A stretch of 64,000 nucleotides of DNA from JACKAQ01 sp965227145 (GTDB taxonomy: Bacteria > Calditrichota > Calditrichia > RBG-13-44-9 > J075): assembly GCA_965227145.1 (NCBI GenBank), contig OZ245730.1, positions 4,464,001 through 4,528,000 on the forward strand, given 5' to 3'. Both the position numbers and the translations under genes were made by a program. Of this stretch, positions 18,077-27,909 are shown piece by piece. The notes under the pieces were generated by a model, which was given only the letters and a program-made list of their open reading frames with translations, did not search any database and was not told the origin of the DNA. Numbering within the stretch: position 1 is the stretch's first letter; each line of letters opens with the position of its first letter.

Positions 18077-20470
18077 TTATTTTTTCGGGAAAAACGTTGC
18101 CAGCAGTTGCGCGGTCCGGTTGCGCCAGCTCAGCCAACTGTAGCCGTCGTTCACGGTTTGGGTGTTCACGGAATAGCCGCGGGATTTCAAAAATTCCGCC
18201 AGATCGGTGCAGGCAGTGCGCATATCCCAACCTTCCACCGTGCTGCGCATATCGAAATTTCCCCAATCCATATATACCCGCATGTTGGAAACATTCGATG
18301 CCTTAATGATTTCGCGCAGCTCGTTTTCGTGACGGGTGAGCGCCATCATCGATTGTGACGCAACATTGCCGAACACGCCGGGAAATTTGAACGCCGTGTA
18401 ATACGCCGAATGCGCGGCATCGCCCTGTCCGACAATCAGCCGGGCATCGCTTTCGGGAATGGTGCGATAGGTGTTGTCGATCAGCGAAACCACTTCTTCT
18501 GTAACCATTTGGGAATATTTTTCGGCATTCGGTCCCAATAACTCGCCGCGACGACCGGGAACCAGCGGGATAAAAACGACAATCAGCGGATCAATTTGCG
18601 TGCCGGTCATTCGATCGAGCATATTCGTCACATCCGTTTTGGCGAGCACCTCATCGCCCCAATTAATGTAGGCAACCGGATATCGCTGCCCGCTTTCCGC
18701 ATATCCGTTCGGCAGATAAATTTTGAGATTCCGCTCCGTTTCTGTTACCGCGCTTTCCAGTTGGAGCGAATCCAGCGTGCCGCGTTGGTCATCTGCAATT
18801 TGCGGCAAAGCGGCTTCGCGCCAATCCGGCATCGCAAACCAGGATGCGCCGTCAAATTGCCGCTGGTTCAGCGAATCGGCAACCCGATTTTCGAAATTCA
18901 GCATGTAACTGTAATCCAGCCGTGCATCGGATGGCAGTTTCAGCGAATAATAAAACAGGTTGGTGCCCGCTATTTGGTGCATCGGTTCTTCGTGTCTGTC
19001 ACCAAAATAATCGCAAATAATGGAAATATCATTTGCTGAACCGCGATAAATAAAATGAATGGTTTCCTTACCTTCGATGATCGGGAATTGGGTTTGCGAT
19101 GCCATAAATTCATCGACCAACCGGGATTTTTCGCTCGATTGCCCGACATTTTTCACCAATTTATCGATCAGCGATGATTCGATTATCCCGTTTGTCTGGG
19201 CAATCGTCACTTCCGATTCGGCCTCCGCCAGTTCCAGACACGCCAATTCGCCGTGGCTGCGAACATAAATTTTGCCGTATGCAAAACTCGGCGCTGTCCA
19301 CGAGTGATTGTCGAAAACCTTCATCGCGGTCAGCTCGTTGTAGCCTTCCGGCGTGGCTTTGGCGATGTGCAGCCCGCCAATTTTGGTCATCAGCACGAGG
19401 TGTCCGTCCAGCATCGAGATAAAACCGTCGCCCGGCTCGCGGGATTTCCAGACGCTTTCGCCGGTTTCCGCATCGATGCAGGTGAGAAAACGGTTGCTGT
19501 AACCGAACAAATAGCCATCGTGATACACCGGTATCGCATACGTCATCCGGATGGTGTTGCTCTCCCACAAATCGTCAAATTGCATGGTTTCCGCATTTTT
19601 TTGATAGCGCACCATTTTCGATTCGCGGGCTTTGTGGGTGAGAAACAACCGGTTTTCGCCGGCAGGTACGGGAATCATGCTGCCACTGCTGATCGCGTAT
19701 CCGTCGCCATCGTGTTTGTATTGCCAAAGCACTTCCCCGCTTTCCGGATTCATGCCGTAAATGTGTTTCCGGGTGATCCCGATGAGCTGCATTTGCCCGT
19801 CAATTTCCGTCATCATCGGCGATTGGTGCATCACCGTATCCTTCAGCGCAGACCAGCGAACAGCGCCGGTTTCCGCGTCAAAACCCATAATTGCGTTGTT
19901 TTCCTGCCCGTTAACTTCGAGAATTACTGTAGAATTGAACAAAAACGGTGAGCTTGAAAATCCGTACAGCGGCTTTTCCGCCGCGTGATCCGTGCGGATT
20001 TGGGTTGACCACATTTCCCGTCCGGTTTGCAGATCGAACGCCGCCAGCTTCCCCCACGGGCTGAGCGCAAATACCTGTTTTTTACTGACATACGGCGTGG
20101 CGATGGGGCCATCATGCGAACCGTCGTGACCTTTGTAAATGGAATCCAGCGGTTGTTTCCAACGCAATTCGCCGGATTGCGCATCAAATGCGGCGGCATA
20201 ATCGAACGTTTCACCGGAAAACAGCACGACAGCCATTCCGTTCGCCACAGAAACGCTCGAATAACCGGAACCGGTCGCCTGTTTCCAGACGGTTTTCAAC
20301 CGATATGTTTTTCCCGGCTGAATAACCTGTTGCTGCGCAGCGCCATCGAAATTGACGCCCCTCAAATTCGGCCATTCTTCCTCCGCGATCAACTGTGTCG
20401 CGAGCAAAAAAATAGACAAAACACCCGCACGAACAACATATTTCACAAATGCGATGTGACAATATTGCAT
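18077..20470 (-). CDS. Exported PQQ-type beta-propeller fused to an esterase-D-like domain
   Basis: 797 residues. A signal-like segment (VVRAGVLSIFLLATQLIA) is followed by an eight-bladed PQQ-type propeller, about residues 35-440, with repeated blades such as AAFDAQSGELRWKQPL, AAFDLQTGREMWSTQI, GFDAETGAVRWSA and TCIDAETGESVWKS. The C-terminal part, about 490-797, resembles the enterochelin esterase / esterase D fold (RNLKIYLPNGYAESGQRYPV). The usual GxSxGG nucleophile elbow is GQGDAA (681-686) and the usual GHxWxxWR is GYSWLSWR (776-783), so both catalytic Ser and His appear lost. It probably binds rather than hydrolyses a ligand. The start has AAAGGGAAAA upstream. Confidence 0.85.
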   Translation of the reverse strand: MQYCHIAFVKYVVRAGVLSIFLLATQLIAEEEWPNLRGVNFDGAAQQQVIQPGKTYRLKTVWKQATGSGYSSVSVANGMAVVLFSGETFDYAAAFDAQSGELRWKQPLDSIYKGHDGSHDGPIATPYVSKKQVFALSPWGKLAAFDLQTGREMWSTQIRTDHAAEKPLYGFSSSPFLFNSTVILEVNGQENNAIMGFDAETGAVRWSALKDTVMHQSPMMTEIDGQMQLIGITRKHIYGMNPESGEVLWQYKHDGDGYAISSGSMIPVPAGENRLFLTHKARESKMVRYQKNAETMQFDDLWESNTIRMTYAIPVYHDGYLFGYSNRFLTCIDAETGESVWKSREPGDGFISMLDGHLVLMTKIGGLHIAKATPEGYNELTAMKVFDNHSWTAPSFAYGKIYVRSHGELACLELAEAESEVTIAQTNGIIESSLIDKLVKNVGQSSEKSRLVDEFMASQTQFPIIEGKETIHFIYRGSANDISIICDYFGDRHEEPMHQIAGTNLFYYSLKLPSDARLDYSYMLNFENRVADSLNQRQFDGASWFAMPDWREAALPQIADDQRGTLDSLQLESAVTETERNLKIYLPNGYAESGQRYPVAYINWGDEVLAKTDVTNMLDRMTGTQIDPLIVVFIPLVPGRRGELLGPNAEKYSQMVTEEVVSLIDNTYRTIPESDARLIVGQGDAAHSAYYTAFKFPGVFGNVASQSMMALTRHENELREIIKASNVSNMRVYMDWGNFDMRSTVEGWDMRTACTDLAEFLKSRGYSVNTQTVNDGYSWLSWRNRTAQLLATFFPKK

Positions 20471-20571
20471 GATTTTCCCTTTCAGTTTGTCGAAAACAGA
20501 TTGCAGAAAATTAAACAGATACGCTAATACAGTTCTAACGGAAGTTATGGCGGAAGGTTACATTTTTGAAA

Positions 20572-20603
20572 TTGCCATCCCCGGAATGTTGCGGGGATGG
20601 CAA
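20572..20603 (-). terminator. Long hairpin after the FAD/Fe-S dehydrogenase gene
   Basis: TTGCCATCCCCG pairs perfectly over 12 bp with CGGGGATGGCAA. The minus-strand tail is only weakly T-rich (TTTCAAAAATG), so termination may be partial. Confidence 0.6.
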
Positions 20604-20630
20604 TGCGTTGAAAAAATAGTTGATATCGCG

Positions 20631-23570
20631 TTAATCTGCGATCATGTTGCGAACGGCTTCGGCGGGATGCAGCGCGGTTTTCCCGGCAAAATGGGCAATC
20701 TGGTGGCGGCAGCTAGTTCCGGCGGCGACAATCACCGTGTCGTCATCCTGGTTGCGAATGGCGGGCATCAATCGCCGTTCCGCCATTTGCTGCGAAACGT
20801 CGTAATGTTCCGCTTCGTAACCAAACGAACCGGCCATCCCGCAGCAGCCGGAATCAACTTCTTCGACCGCAAATCCGGCGGCGTTCAGCGTTTGGTGACT
20901 CGGTTTCGTACCGATCAGCGATTTCTGGTGGCAATGTCCGTGCAGCAGCGCTTTTTTGGGCGATCCGTTGCCGGAGAATTTCAGCTTCAGTTCGCCTTTT
21001 TCCACGAGATCCGCCACAAATTCCTCAAACGTGACGCATTGCGCAGCAACTGTGGCAACGCGCGCATCGCCGGGCAGCAGCGAAAAATGCTCGTCGCGCA
21101 TCGAGAGCAGACAGCTCGGTTCCAGCCCCACAATTGCGATGCCCGCTTCCGCGAACGGCAACAATTTATCGATAGTGTTGCGGGCGGATTCGCGGGCGAG
21201 ATCCACCAGCCCTTTGGACATCGCCGGGCGACCGCAGCAGACATTTCCGGGCAACAGCACTTCGTATCCGGCGGCTTCCAGCACTTCCAGCGCCGCAACG
21301 GAAACGTGCGGATCGTTGTAGGTATTGAACGTATCGTTGAACAGCAGCACCTGTTTTTTCGCCGGATCGATGCTTGCAGGTTTACGGTTTTTGCGGTGCC
21401 ATTCCACAAAACTTTCCGGCGCGAACGCCGGCAATTCCCGGTGAATGCTCACGCCGAACAGCTTTTCGTTGATCCAGCGAACCGGCGCCAAACCCATTTT
21501 CCAATTGACAAAAGACCGCACGAAACCCGGTAATTTGGTCATCAGCCGGTTAATTTTGGGGATATTGGCGAACAATTTCGCGCGCAGCGGTGTGCCGTTG
21601 GCGTCGTAATATTGCGCCAGAAATTCAAACTTGATTTTCGCCATATCCACCGATGACGGGCATTCCGCTTTGCAGGCTTTGCAGGAGATGCACAGTTCCA
21701 TCACCTCGTACATGCGTTTGCTGGTCAGTTCGCCCGCGGGCAATTTGCCGGACATCGCCGCCCGAAGCGCGTTCGCGCGACCGCGCGTGCTGTGCTCTTC
21801 CTCGCGGGTGACCATGAAACTGGGGCACATCGTGCCGACAGTGCGTTTGCGGCAAACGCCCGCGCCGTTGCACAACTCCACTGCCCGCTCAAATCCCTGA
21901 TCCGGTGTAAAATCGATATGCGTTTTGATTTCCGGAACGCGATAATCCACACCAAAGCGCAAATTTTCGGTGATAAAATCCTGATCGACGATGTTGCCGG
22001 GATTGAACAAATTATGCGGATCGAACACATTTTTCACCCGCCGGAACAGGTTGAACATTTCCTCGCCGTAAAATTTTTCCAGCAGCCAACTGCGGGTGCG
22101 ACCGTCGCCGTGTTCGCTGCTGATGCAGCCGCCGTAATGCCCGACCAGTTCCGCAGAAAACGTGGCGATTTTCGGCAATTTTTCGAGATCGCCGGCAACT
22201 TTCGCGTCGATCACCGGGCGAACGTGCAAACAGCCGGCGCTGGCGTGGGCGTAATACGCGACCTTCGTGCCGATGTCCGCGCAAAAGCGTTCCAGTCGGT
22301 CGATGTATTCCGCGAGATGCTCCGGCGGCACCGCCGCATCTTCGATGAACGGCAGCGGCTTTTGGTCACCTTTGATGCTCATCAGCAACCCGAGTCCCAC
22401 TTTTCGCACTGTCCACACATTGTTTTGCATGCGCGGATCATACGCCGGAACGTTGACGCAGTCGATCTTGTTTTGGCGAAGAATTTCTTCCAGCCGGGCG
22501 ATTTTGCTTTTCAGCTCGGCTTCGCTTTCACCGTAAAATTCGGTGATCAAAATGCAGTTCGGATCGCCGTGCGCAAAGGTTTTCAGCAAACGGGCGTATT
22601 CCGGCACATTTTTGCAGAGCGTAAGTGCCAGATTATCCAGCAGTTCGATGGCAGACGGATCAGCCGTGAGCATCGTCGGCACGCTGGACAGCGCCAGATG
22701 CAAATTGGGAAATTGCACCAACGCCAGCGCCGTCATTTTCGGTTTGGGCACCAGATTCAATTTGATTTCTGAAATCACCGCCAGCGAGCCTTCCGCACCG
22801 GAGAGCAGCTTTGCCAGATTAATTTGCGAATCGCGCGTCCAGCGATGGGAAACGCCATCCACCAACCGGTCCAGCCCGTAGCCGCCGGTGCGTCGCCAAT
22901 GTCGCGGTGTGGCTGTCTGGATCGTCGATTTGTGGTTGGTGATGATATCGCCGATTTCCCGGTAAATTTGCCCTTCCAGCCCACTGCGTTTTTGCATTTG
23001 GGCAAACATGCCCGCGTCCATCGGACGAAAATGGAAGGGACTGCCGTCGCTCAAAAATCCCTTTATTTCCAACACATGTTCAACGGTCATCCCGTATAAA
23101 ATGGAATGTGCGCCGGTGGAATTGTTAGAAACGATGCCCGCCATCGCCGCGCGTTGCCCGCTGGCCGGATCGGGACCGAACTGCAATCCGTGCGGCGCAA
23201 GTTCGATATTCAACTCGTCCAGCACCCGTCCGGGCTGCACCCGCACCCATTGCTCTTCGGGATTGATTTCCAGAATATCATCGAGATGTTTGGTGAAATC
23301 GACCACCAGCGCAGCGTTTACCGCCTGTCCGGCCAGGCTGCTGCCGCCGGTTCGCGGCAACAACGGGATGCGGTATTTGGCGGCAAGCTCCACCGCCGCG
23401 TGGACATCTTCCATGGTTTTGGGCATCAGCACACCGAAGGGCATCACCTGGAATATGCTGGAATCGGTGCTGTACAACACTTTGTTGTAATCGTCTGTGC
23501 GCAAATCGCCACTGATGCGCGGGCGAAGTTCATTCAAAAAATCGGGAAGTGCGGATGGTGCGGGCTTCAT
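20631..23570 (-). CDS. FAD-linked oxidase fused to Fe-S/CCG domains (D-2-hydroxy acid dehydrogenase type)
   Basis: 979-residue oxidoreductase of the YdiJ type. The N-terminal FAD-binding-4 domain has PLLPRTGGSSLAGQAV, and a GlcD-like C-terminal oxidase domain includes HASAGCLHVRPV and the SSEHGDGRTRSW metal/FAD motif. An Fe-S region follows with CNGAGVCRKRTVGTMCP and CISCKACKAECPSSVDMAK. Two CCG domains come last (VCCGRPAMSKG, GHCHQKSL, GCCGMAGSFGYE). Such fusions oxidise D-2-hydroxyglutarate, D-lactate or glycolate and pass electrons to the respiratory chain. The exact substrate cannot be read here. The start ATG at 23570 is well placed. Confidence 0.92.
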   Translation of the reverse strand: MKPAPSALPDFLNELRPRISGDLRTDDYNKVLYSTDSSIFQVMPFGVLMPKTMEDVHAAVELAAKYRIPLLPRTGGSSLAGQAVNAALVVDFTKHLDDILEINPEEQWVRVQPGRVLDELNIELAPHGLQFGPDPASGQRAAMAGIVSNNSTGAHSILYGMTVEHVLEIKGFLSDGSPFHFRPMDAGMFAQMQKRSGLEGQIYREIGDIITNHKSTIQTATPRHWRRTGGYGLDRLVDGVSHRWTRDSQINLAKLLSGAEGSLAVISEIKLNLVPKPKMTALALVQFPNLHLALSSVPTMLTADPSAIELLDNLALTLCKNVPEYARLLKTFAHGDPNCILITEFYGESEAELKSKIARLEEILRQNKIDCVNVPAYDPRMQNNVWTVRKVGLGLLMSIKGDQKPLPFIEDAAVPPEHLAEYIDRLERFCADIGTKVAYYAHASAGCLHVRPVIDAKVAGDLEKLPKIATFSAELVGHYGGCISSEHGDGRTRSWLLEKFYGEEMFNLFRRVKNVFDPHNLFNPGNIVDQDFITENLRFGVDYRVPEIKTHIDFTPDQGFERAVELCNGAGVCRKRTVGTMCPSFMVTREEEHSTRGRANALRAAMSGKLPAGELTSKRMYEVMELCISCKACKAECPSSVDMAKIKFEFLAQYYDANGTPLRAKLFANIPKINRLMTKLPGFVRSFVNWKMGLAPVRWINEKLFGVSIHRELPAFAPESFVEWHRKNRKPASIDPAKKQVLLFNDTFNTYNDPHVSVAALEVLEAAGYEVLLPGNVCCGRPAMSKGLVDLARESARNTIDKLLPFAEAGIAIVGLEPSCLLSMRDEHFSLLPGDARVATVAAQCVTFEEFVADLVEKGELKLKFSGNGSPKKALLHGHCHQKSLIGTKPSHQTLNAAGFAVEEVDSGCCGMAGSFGYEAEHYDVSQQMAERRLMPAIRNQDDDTVIVAAGTSCRHQIAHFAGKTALHPAEAVRNMIAD

Positions 23571-23879
23571 TGGTTTTGCCTTTTGTTTCCTGTTTTGTAA
23601 CGGTGCAGAATTTTTTTTTCCGCAGAGGTCGCGGAGTGCGCAAAGGTTTCAGAGAAAAATTATCGAGAAAATTACCAAAAACCAATGGTTTGAACGGTTA
23701 TAATCGCATATTTTATTGTGATGGAAAAATTCATCTCCGCTTTTTCTCCGCGATCTCTGAGTCCTCTGCGGTTAATCTGTACAGGCTGAAAATTAACAGT
23801 TTTCCGCGAACAGACCAATTCAAAATTTGGCGAAAAACAATATTTTGCAAGCTATTTTAAATCGCCGATGACCACAAAT
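23571..23879. repeat. Gene-free gap with a CCGCAGAGG inverted repeat
   Basis: No gene is visible. TTCCGCAGAGGTCGCGGAG begins near 23618 and an inverted relative ends at 23771 (CCTCTGCGG, revcomp CCGCAGAGG, followed on the minus strand by ACTCAGAGATCGCGGAGAA). The two arms flank about 80 bases. A single shorter relative (CCGCAGCG...CGCAGAGAAAAA) is at about 27331-27361. These look like copies of a small non-coding repeat family. Confidence 0.5.
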
Positions 23880-23915
23880 ACAAAAAGCCCCGCTTTCGGC
23901 GAGGCTTTTATTTTT
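23880..23915 (-). terminator. Terminator after the M28 peptidase gene
   Basis: AAAAGCCCCGC-TTTCG-GCGAGGCTTTT forms a stem with poly-A and poly-T on the two sides, so it can act in both directions; on the minus strand it ends CTTTTTG. Confidence 0.8.
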
Positions 23916-23935
23916 AAGAAAATTTTTGGGTTGTA

Positions 23936-25543
23936 TTATTTCGTCGAAAGCGGCTCGTCCAGCACGGGAATATCGGCATCATTGGCCAGCGCGTTGGTGG
24001 TTTCAAACACCAGTTGCACCACTTTGGTCATCTTCGGGATGTCAATTTTATCGGCGGTATCAGTCGGTTTGTGGTAATCCGGATGCGCGCCGGTGGAGAA
24101 AAACAGCGCGGGAACCCCCTTTTCGATAAACGGATACTGGTCGCTGCGACGGATAACGCCCTGTGCATCGTCATAATCATACAGCAGCTCCAACCCATAG
24201 TTTTTATTGGCGTTATCCGCGACGTTTTTCATGCCTGCGCTGCGGCTGGTGCCGATCACATACAGCGAATTTTTGCTTTCTTCTGCAGTGACCGTCCGGA
24301 ATCCGCGTCGGGCGCGTTCGCTCATGGATGCCGTATCTTCGTTCCTGCCGATCATATCCAGATTGACCATCGCTTTGGTATTTTTCAGCGGCAGCAGCGG
24401 ATGTGCCACATAATACCGCGAGCCAATCAGCCCTTTTTCCTCCGCGGTAAATGCGATAAACAACATGCTCCGCTGCGGTTTCGCGCCGTTTCCGAAGGCT
24501 TCCGCAATTTCCAGTAATCCTGTCGTGCCAGAGGCGTTGTCATCCGCGCCGTTGTAAATATCTTCGTCCCGGCGACCTTCGTGATCGTAATGGGCGCCAA
24601 CCACAACTGTTTCGTCCGTTTCGCCTTTCAGCAGCCCAACCACGTTTTTCACATCCACTTTTTTCTCGGTCAATTGCGCCTGAAACGTCACCGTTTGGTT
24701 GCTGATAATAAACGACTTAGGCTTTACGGTTCGGTCGATTTCCATTTGCCATTCATCAACCGATTTGCCGCTGCCGGAAAGAATGACGTTGGCAAGCTCA
24801 CCGGTAATCCATGCGCAGGGAATGTCCATTTTCTCATCCGCCAATTTTGGCCAGGATTTCAGCCAGCCGGGAATCCGGTCATCGCGGTGATTGCCGGTAT
24901 CGTTTACCAGCAACATGCCCACGGCACCGTGTTTTTGGGCGGTTTTCGCTTTTTCCTCAAATCCGGCATATTTGGTGAACGCCCTTCCGTCGAACACGCT
25001 GGTGCTGTCCCGTTCCTGCGGTTCGTGGCGCATCACCAGCACGATTTTGCCGCGAACATCGATATTTTTGTAATCGTCGTAGCCCAATTCAGGCGCGGTG
25101 ACACCGTATCCGGCGAACGCCAACGGCGCAACCACTTTTTGGCTGGCGGAGAATGGAAATATGAAAAAATCGTCATTTATTTGGAAAAAACGGGTGATGT
25201 TCGCACCGTTATTGCTGCTGCTCAGTTCGATAAAATTGGTTTCACCGAGATCGCTGTAAGTGAGCTGAAAATTCTGAAAATAGCTGTTGTCATCGCCGAT
25301 CGGCTGCAATCCGGCGTCCGCAAACTGCGCAGCGATGTATGCGGCGGCGTAATCACTGCTTTTTTCGCCGGCTTCCCGCCCTTCCAGCAAATCGGATGCG
25401 AGATAGTTGATATGCGCCGAAATTTCGTGCTCGGTAATCGACGCAACACCGCCGCCCGACTGCGCAAAACCTGCGCCCGCCAACAGCACACCAATAAATA
25501 CCAACGGGTATATTGTGTTAATTTTGCTTCCGATAAACTTCAT
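23936..25543 (-). CDS. Secreted M28-family zinc aminopeptidase with PA-like insert
   Basis: 535 residues. The signal peptide is KINTIYPLVFIGVLLAGAGF, followed by a protease-associated (PA) segment near residues 140-260 and an M28 catalytic domain. The five zinc ligands are visible in VVGAHYDHEG, NGADDNASGT, AFTAEEKGLIGS, NLDMIGRNED and DYHKPTDTAD. It probably trims peptides in the periplasm or outside the cell. The ATG at 25543 has GGAGA upstream; a longer in-frame start (25624) adds a non-signal extension. A 17-base direct repeat at 25520-25536 and 25580-25596 duplicates the sequence coding IGSKI. Confidence 0.93.
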   Translation of the reverse strand: MKFIGSKINTIYPLVFIGVLLAGAGFAQSGGGVASITEHEISAHINYLASDLLEGREAGEKSSDYAAAYIAAQFADAGLQPIGDDNSYFQNFQLTYSDLGETNFIELSSSNNGANITRFFQINDDFFIFPFSASQKVVAPLAFAGYGVTAPELGYDDYKNIDVRGKIVLVMRHEPQERDSTSVFDGRAFTKYAGFEEKAKTAQKHGAVGMLLVNDTGNHRDDRIPGWLKSWPKLADEKMDIPCAWITGELANVILSGSGKSVDEWQMEIDRTVKPKSFIISNQTVTFQAQLTEKKVDVKNVVGLLKGETDETVVVGAHYDHEGRRDEDIYNGADDNASGTTGLLEIAEAFGNGAKPQRSMLFIAFTAEEKGLIGSRYYVAHPLLPLKNTKAMVNLDMIGRNEDTASMSERARRGFRTVTAEESKNSLYVIGTSRSAGMKNVADNANKNYGLELLYDYDDAQGVIRRSDQYPFIEKGVPALFFSTGAHPDYHKPTDTADKIDIPKMTKVVQLVFETTNALANDADIPVLDEPLSTK

Positions 25544-25640
25544 TTCTGTCTCCAACGCTAAAAATTTTTGAAACCCATAAATTTTGCTTCCGATAATACG
25601 GGAATTCCATTTTTTTTCAAACAAATTTTTCGTGAAAACA

Positions 25641-25674
25641 AAAAAAGGGAATACCCATTCGCATTCCCTTTTGA
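25641..25674 (-). terminator. Terminator after the DEAD-box helicase gene
   Basis: AAAAGGGAAT pairs with ATTCCCTTTT around a 10-base loop, with A and T runs outside the stem on both strands. Confidence 0.8.
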
Positions 25675-25698
25675 AAAAACATCTGTTTTGGTTACCGG

Positions 25699-27279
25699 TT
25701 AATTTTTTCCGCCGGCAACTTCGACAAAGCGGCGTTTGCCGCGATTTTCCTTTTGGAACGTCTGCAAAATGCGTTCGGCTTCCCGAAAAGGAACCGTGAT
25801 AAACGAATAATTATCAAGCACTTGCACGTTGTCAATTTTGCGATCGTCGATCTGCGCACGGGTGCGGATAAAGTTCACCAGTTTGCGTTTGCTGATGTTA
25901 TCTTTTTTCCCGATGCCGATGAACAGCCGCGTTTTACCCTGAATTTTCGGATACACATCGCGAATTTCGTTATAACTTTCCGGGTTCAATTCATCCGCAA
26001 ACGAGTGCATCAACAAAGCGGCAAGCGCTTTTTCCGGTGTGCTTTCTTCGAGAATTTCCCGGGCGAGATTGAAGATATTTTCCGGGATTTCCGATTGGGA
26101 CAAACGATCCACTTCCGTGCGAATCCGGGATTTTTTTACGTCGATAATTTCCTGAATTTTGGGCAATTTCTCTTTACGAATATCCGTTTTTGCAGCTTTT
26201 TGGATAAACATCAGCCGGCGGTATTCCTGCGGCGTGATAAACGTGATCGCCGTGCCTTCGTTGCCCGCGCGTCCGGTTCGCCCGATGCGGTGAACATACG
26301 ATTGCGGATCTTGCGGCAATGCGTAATTGATCACATGGGTCAGGTTTTGCACATCGATACCGCGAGCGGCAACGTCCGTCGCCACCAAAATGGTGATATG
26401 CTGTTTTTTAAACCGCTCGAGAATTTTTTCCCGCTGCGTTTGCGATACATCGCCGTGCAGCGCTTCTGCATCGTATCCGCGATCGATCATATGCGCGGCA
26501 ATTTGATCCACATCGTTTTTGGTGCGGCAAAAAATCAGCCCGTAAAACGCTTCTTCGATGTCGATGATGCGGCAAAGCGCCTCAAATTTATCCGCTTCCG
26601 ACACTTCAAAATAAATCTGGTCAGTCAGATCCGTGGTAATTTTCTGCTCTTCCGTACGGATAATTTCATGATTTTTCATGAATTTCCGGGCGATTTCGCG
26701 AATTTCCGGCGGAATGGTTGCCGAAAACAACAGCGTTGTGCGATCCGGGTTGGTTTCGGTAAGAATCGTTTTCACATCGTCGATAAAGCCCATGTTGAGC
26801 ATTTCGTCCGCTTCGTCCAAAACCACATATTTCACCTGGTTGAGGATGAGGCTGCCCCGGCGCATGTGATCCATGATCCGTCCGGGCGTACCCACCACAA
26901 TATCCACCCCGCGATGCAGGTGTTTCAGTTGCAATCCCATGGATTGTCCACCGTAAATCGGCACGATACTCAACCGTTTTCTGCCACGCAGCGAATTCAA
27001 TTCTTCCGAAACCTGGATGGCCAGCTCGCGGGTTGGTGCCAGCACCAACACCTGCGGGAAATTACTCCGCTCGCTGATTTTATCGATAATCGGGATACCG
27101 AACGCGGCGGTTTTGCCGGTTCCGGTTTGTGCCATCCCAACAAAATCGCGGTTTTCATCCAAAATAAGGGGAATTGTTTTTTCCTGAATGGGAGTGGGAA
27201 TTTCAAATCCTTTGTTCTTCAGGGCGCTCAACATTTCTGTTGAAAGCCGGAACTTTGCAAATCCGTCAAAATTTTCCAT
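25699..27279 (-). CDS. DEAD-box ATP-dependent RNA helicase with DbpA-type RNA-binding domain
   Basis: 526 residues. RecA domain 1 has MAQTGTGKTAAFG (motif I), PTRELAIQVSEEL, VVGTPGRIMDH, VLDEADEML and SAT. RecA domain 2 has LIFCRTKNDVDQ, VATDVAARGIDV and YVHRIGRTGRAG. The C-terminal tail, from about residue 440 (TRLFIGIGKKDNISKRKLVN), is a DbpA-like RNA-binding module. This is the DeaD/CsdA architecture, which acts in ribosome assembly and mRNA decay, often at low temperature. Confidence 0.94.
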   Translation of the reverse strand: MENFDGFAKFRLSTEMLSALKNKGFEIPTPIQEKTIPLILDENRDFVGMAQTGTGKTAAFGIPIIDKISERSNFPQVLVLAPTRELAIQVSEELNSLRGRKRLSIVPIYGGQSMGLQLKHLHRGVDIVVGTPGRIMDHMRRGSLILNQVKYVVLDEADEMLNMGFIDDVKTILTETNPDRTTLLFSATIPPEIREIARKFMKNHEIIRTEEQKITTDLTDQIYFEVSEADKFEALCRIIDIEEAFYGLIFCRTKNDVDQIAAHMIDRGYDAEALHGDVSQTQREKILERFKKQHITILVATDVAARGIDVQNLTHVINYALPQDPQSYVHRIGRTGRAGNEGTAITFITPQEYRRLMFIQKAAKTDIRKEKLPKIQEIIDVKKSRIRTEVDRLSQSEIPENIFNLAREILEESTPEKALAALLMHSFADELNPESYNEIRDVYPKIQGKTRLFIGIGKKDNISKRKLVNFIRTRAQIDDRKIDNVQVLDNYSFITVPFREAERILQTFQKENRGKRRFVEVAGGKN

Positions 27280-27582
27280 TTACGTCCAATCTTCTAAAAT
27301 AAATCTTACAAAAAGGTAACGGTTGTTTAACCGCAGCGGGCGCTGATTTCGCAGAGAAAAACGAGGTAGGAATTATTGAATTGTCAAATCTTTAATCGAT
27401 GCTCTTTACTCTACGCTATTCAGGCGTTGCCGTCTAACCATTGCCTCAAACAATAGCTGCGCAAGTTACATAACTTTTGAAAGATTTCTGCATGTTTAAT
27501 AAAAAACATGGCGGTGTGGTGGCATATATCAGGATTTCGGGTGTTTGATAGCAAACAAAACACCCGGCAACCGGGCTGCGTC
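27280..27582 (-). terminator. Intergenic gap with gldC terminator at about 27553-27577
   Basis: On the minus strand, GCCCGG-TTG-CCGGGT is followed by GTTTTGTTTGC just after the gldC stop. The rest of the gap holds a degenerate CCGCAG/CGCAGAG repeat near 27331-27361 and no gene. Confidence 0.65.
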
Positions 27583-27909
27583 CTATTTTTCTTTTGTGGC
27601 TTGCGCAAACTGGTGGGCAAACTGGCGGAGCATGTCGGCAGCTTCTTTATTACGAGTAGCTCGCTCGTAAGTGTCAGCCATACTCATCAGACTGTAAAAA
27701 TAGTGGACAGTCATGTGTTGCATAAGCATATCTTTTGTCCACAATTCGAAATTCAAGCTGCTTTTGGCATCTTTGTCCCACAGGTGAATCATCATTGCCT
27801 GAACCGCTTTTTCGCCTTCAAAATCGGCGTCGTCTGCACTCCATTCAATTTGGGCGGGCATTTTATTTTCATCCAGCGTAATTTTGAATTTGATCTCTTT
27901 TTGGCTCAT
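27583..27909 (-). CDS. gldC: GldC family protein
   Basis: 108 residues matching gliding-motility protein GldC along its length: an N-terminal strand pair (KFKITLDENKMPAQIEWSAD), ending in the helix MSMADTYERATRNKEAADML. GldC is cytoplasmic, occurs widely in Bacteroidota and relatives, and is also found in non-gliding species; its biochemical role is not settled. No other core gliding gene is adjacent. Confidence 0.85.
   Translation of the reverse strand: MSQKEIKFKITLDENKMPAQIEWSADDADFEGEKAVQAMMIHLWDKDAKSSLNFELWTKDMLMQHMTVHYFYSLMSMADTYERATRNKEAADMLRQFAHQFAQATKEK

Noticed and set aside
20469..22772. Two long plus-strand frames opposite the FAD/Fe-S dehydrogenase
   Set aside because: Antisense to a well-conserved 979-residue enzyme, with no domain of their own.
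25753..27243. 496-codon plus-strand frame opposite the DEAD-box helicase
   Set aside because: Antisense shadow; the helicase motifs on the minus strand are complete.
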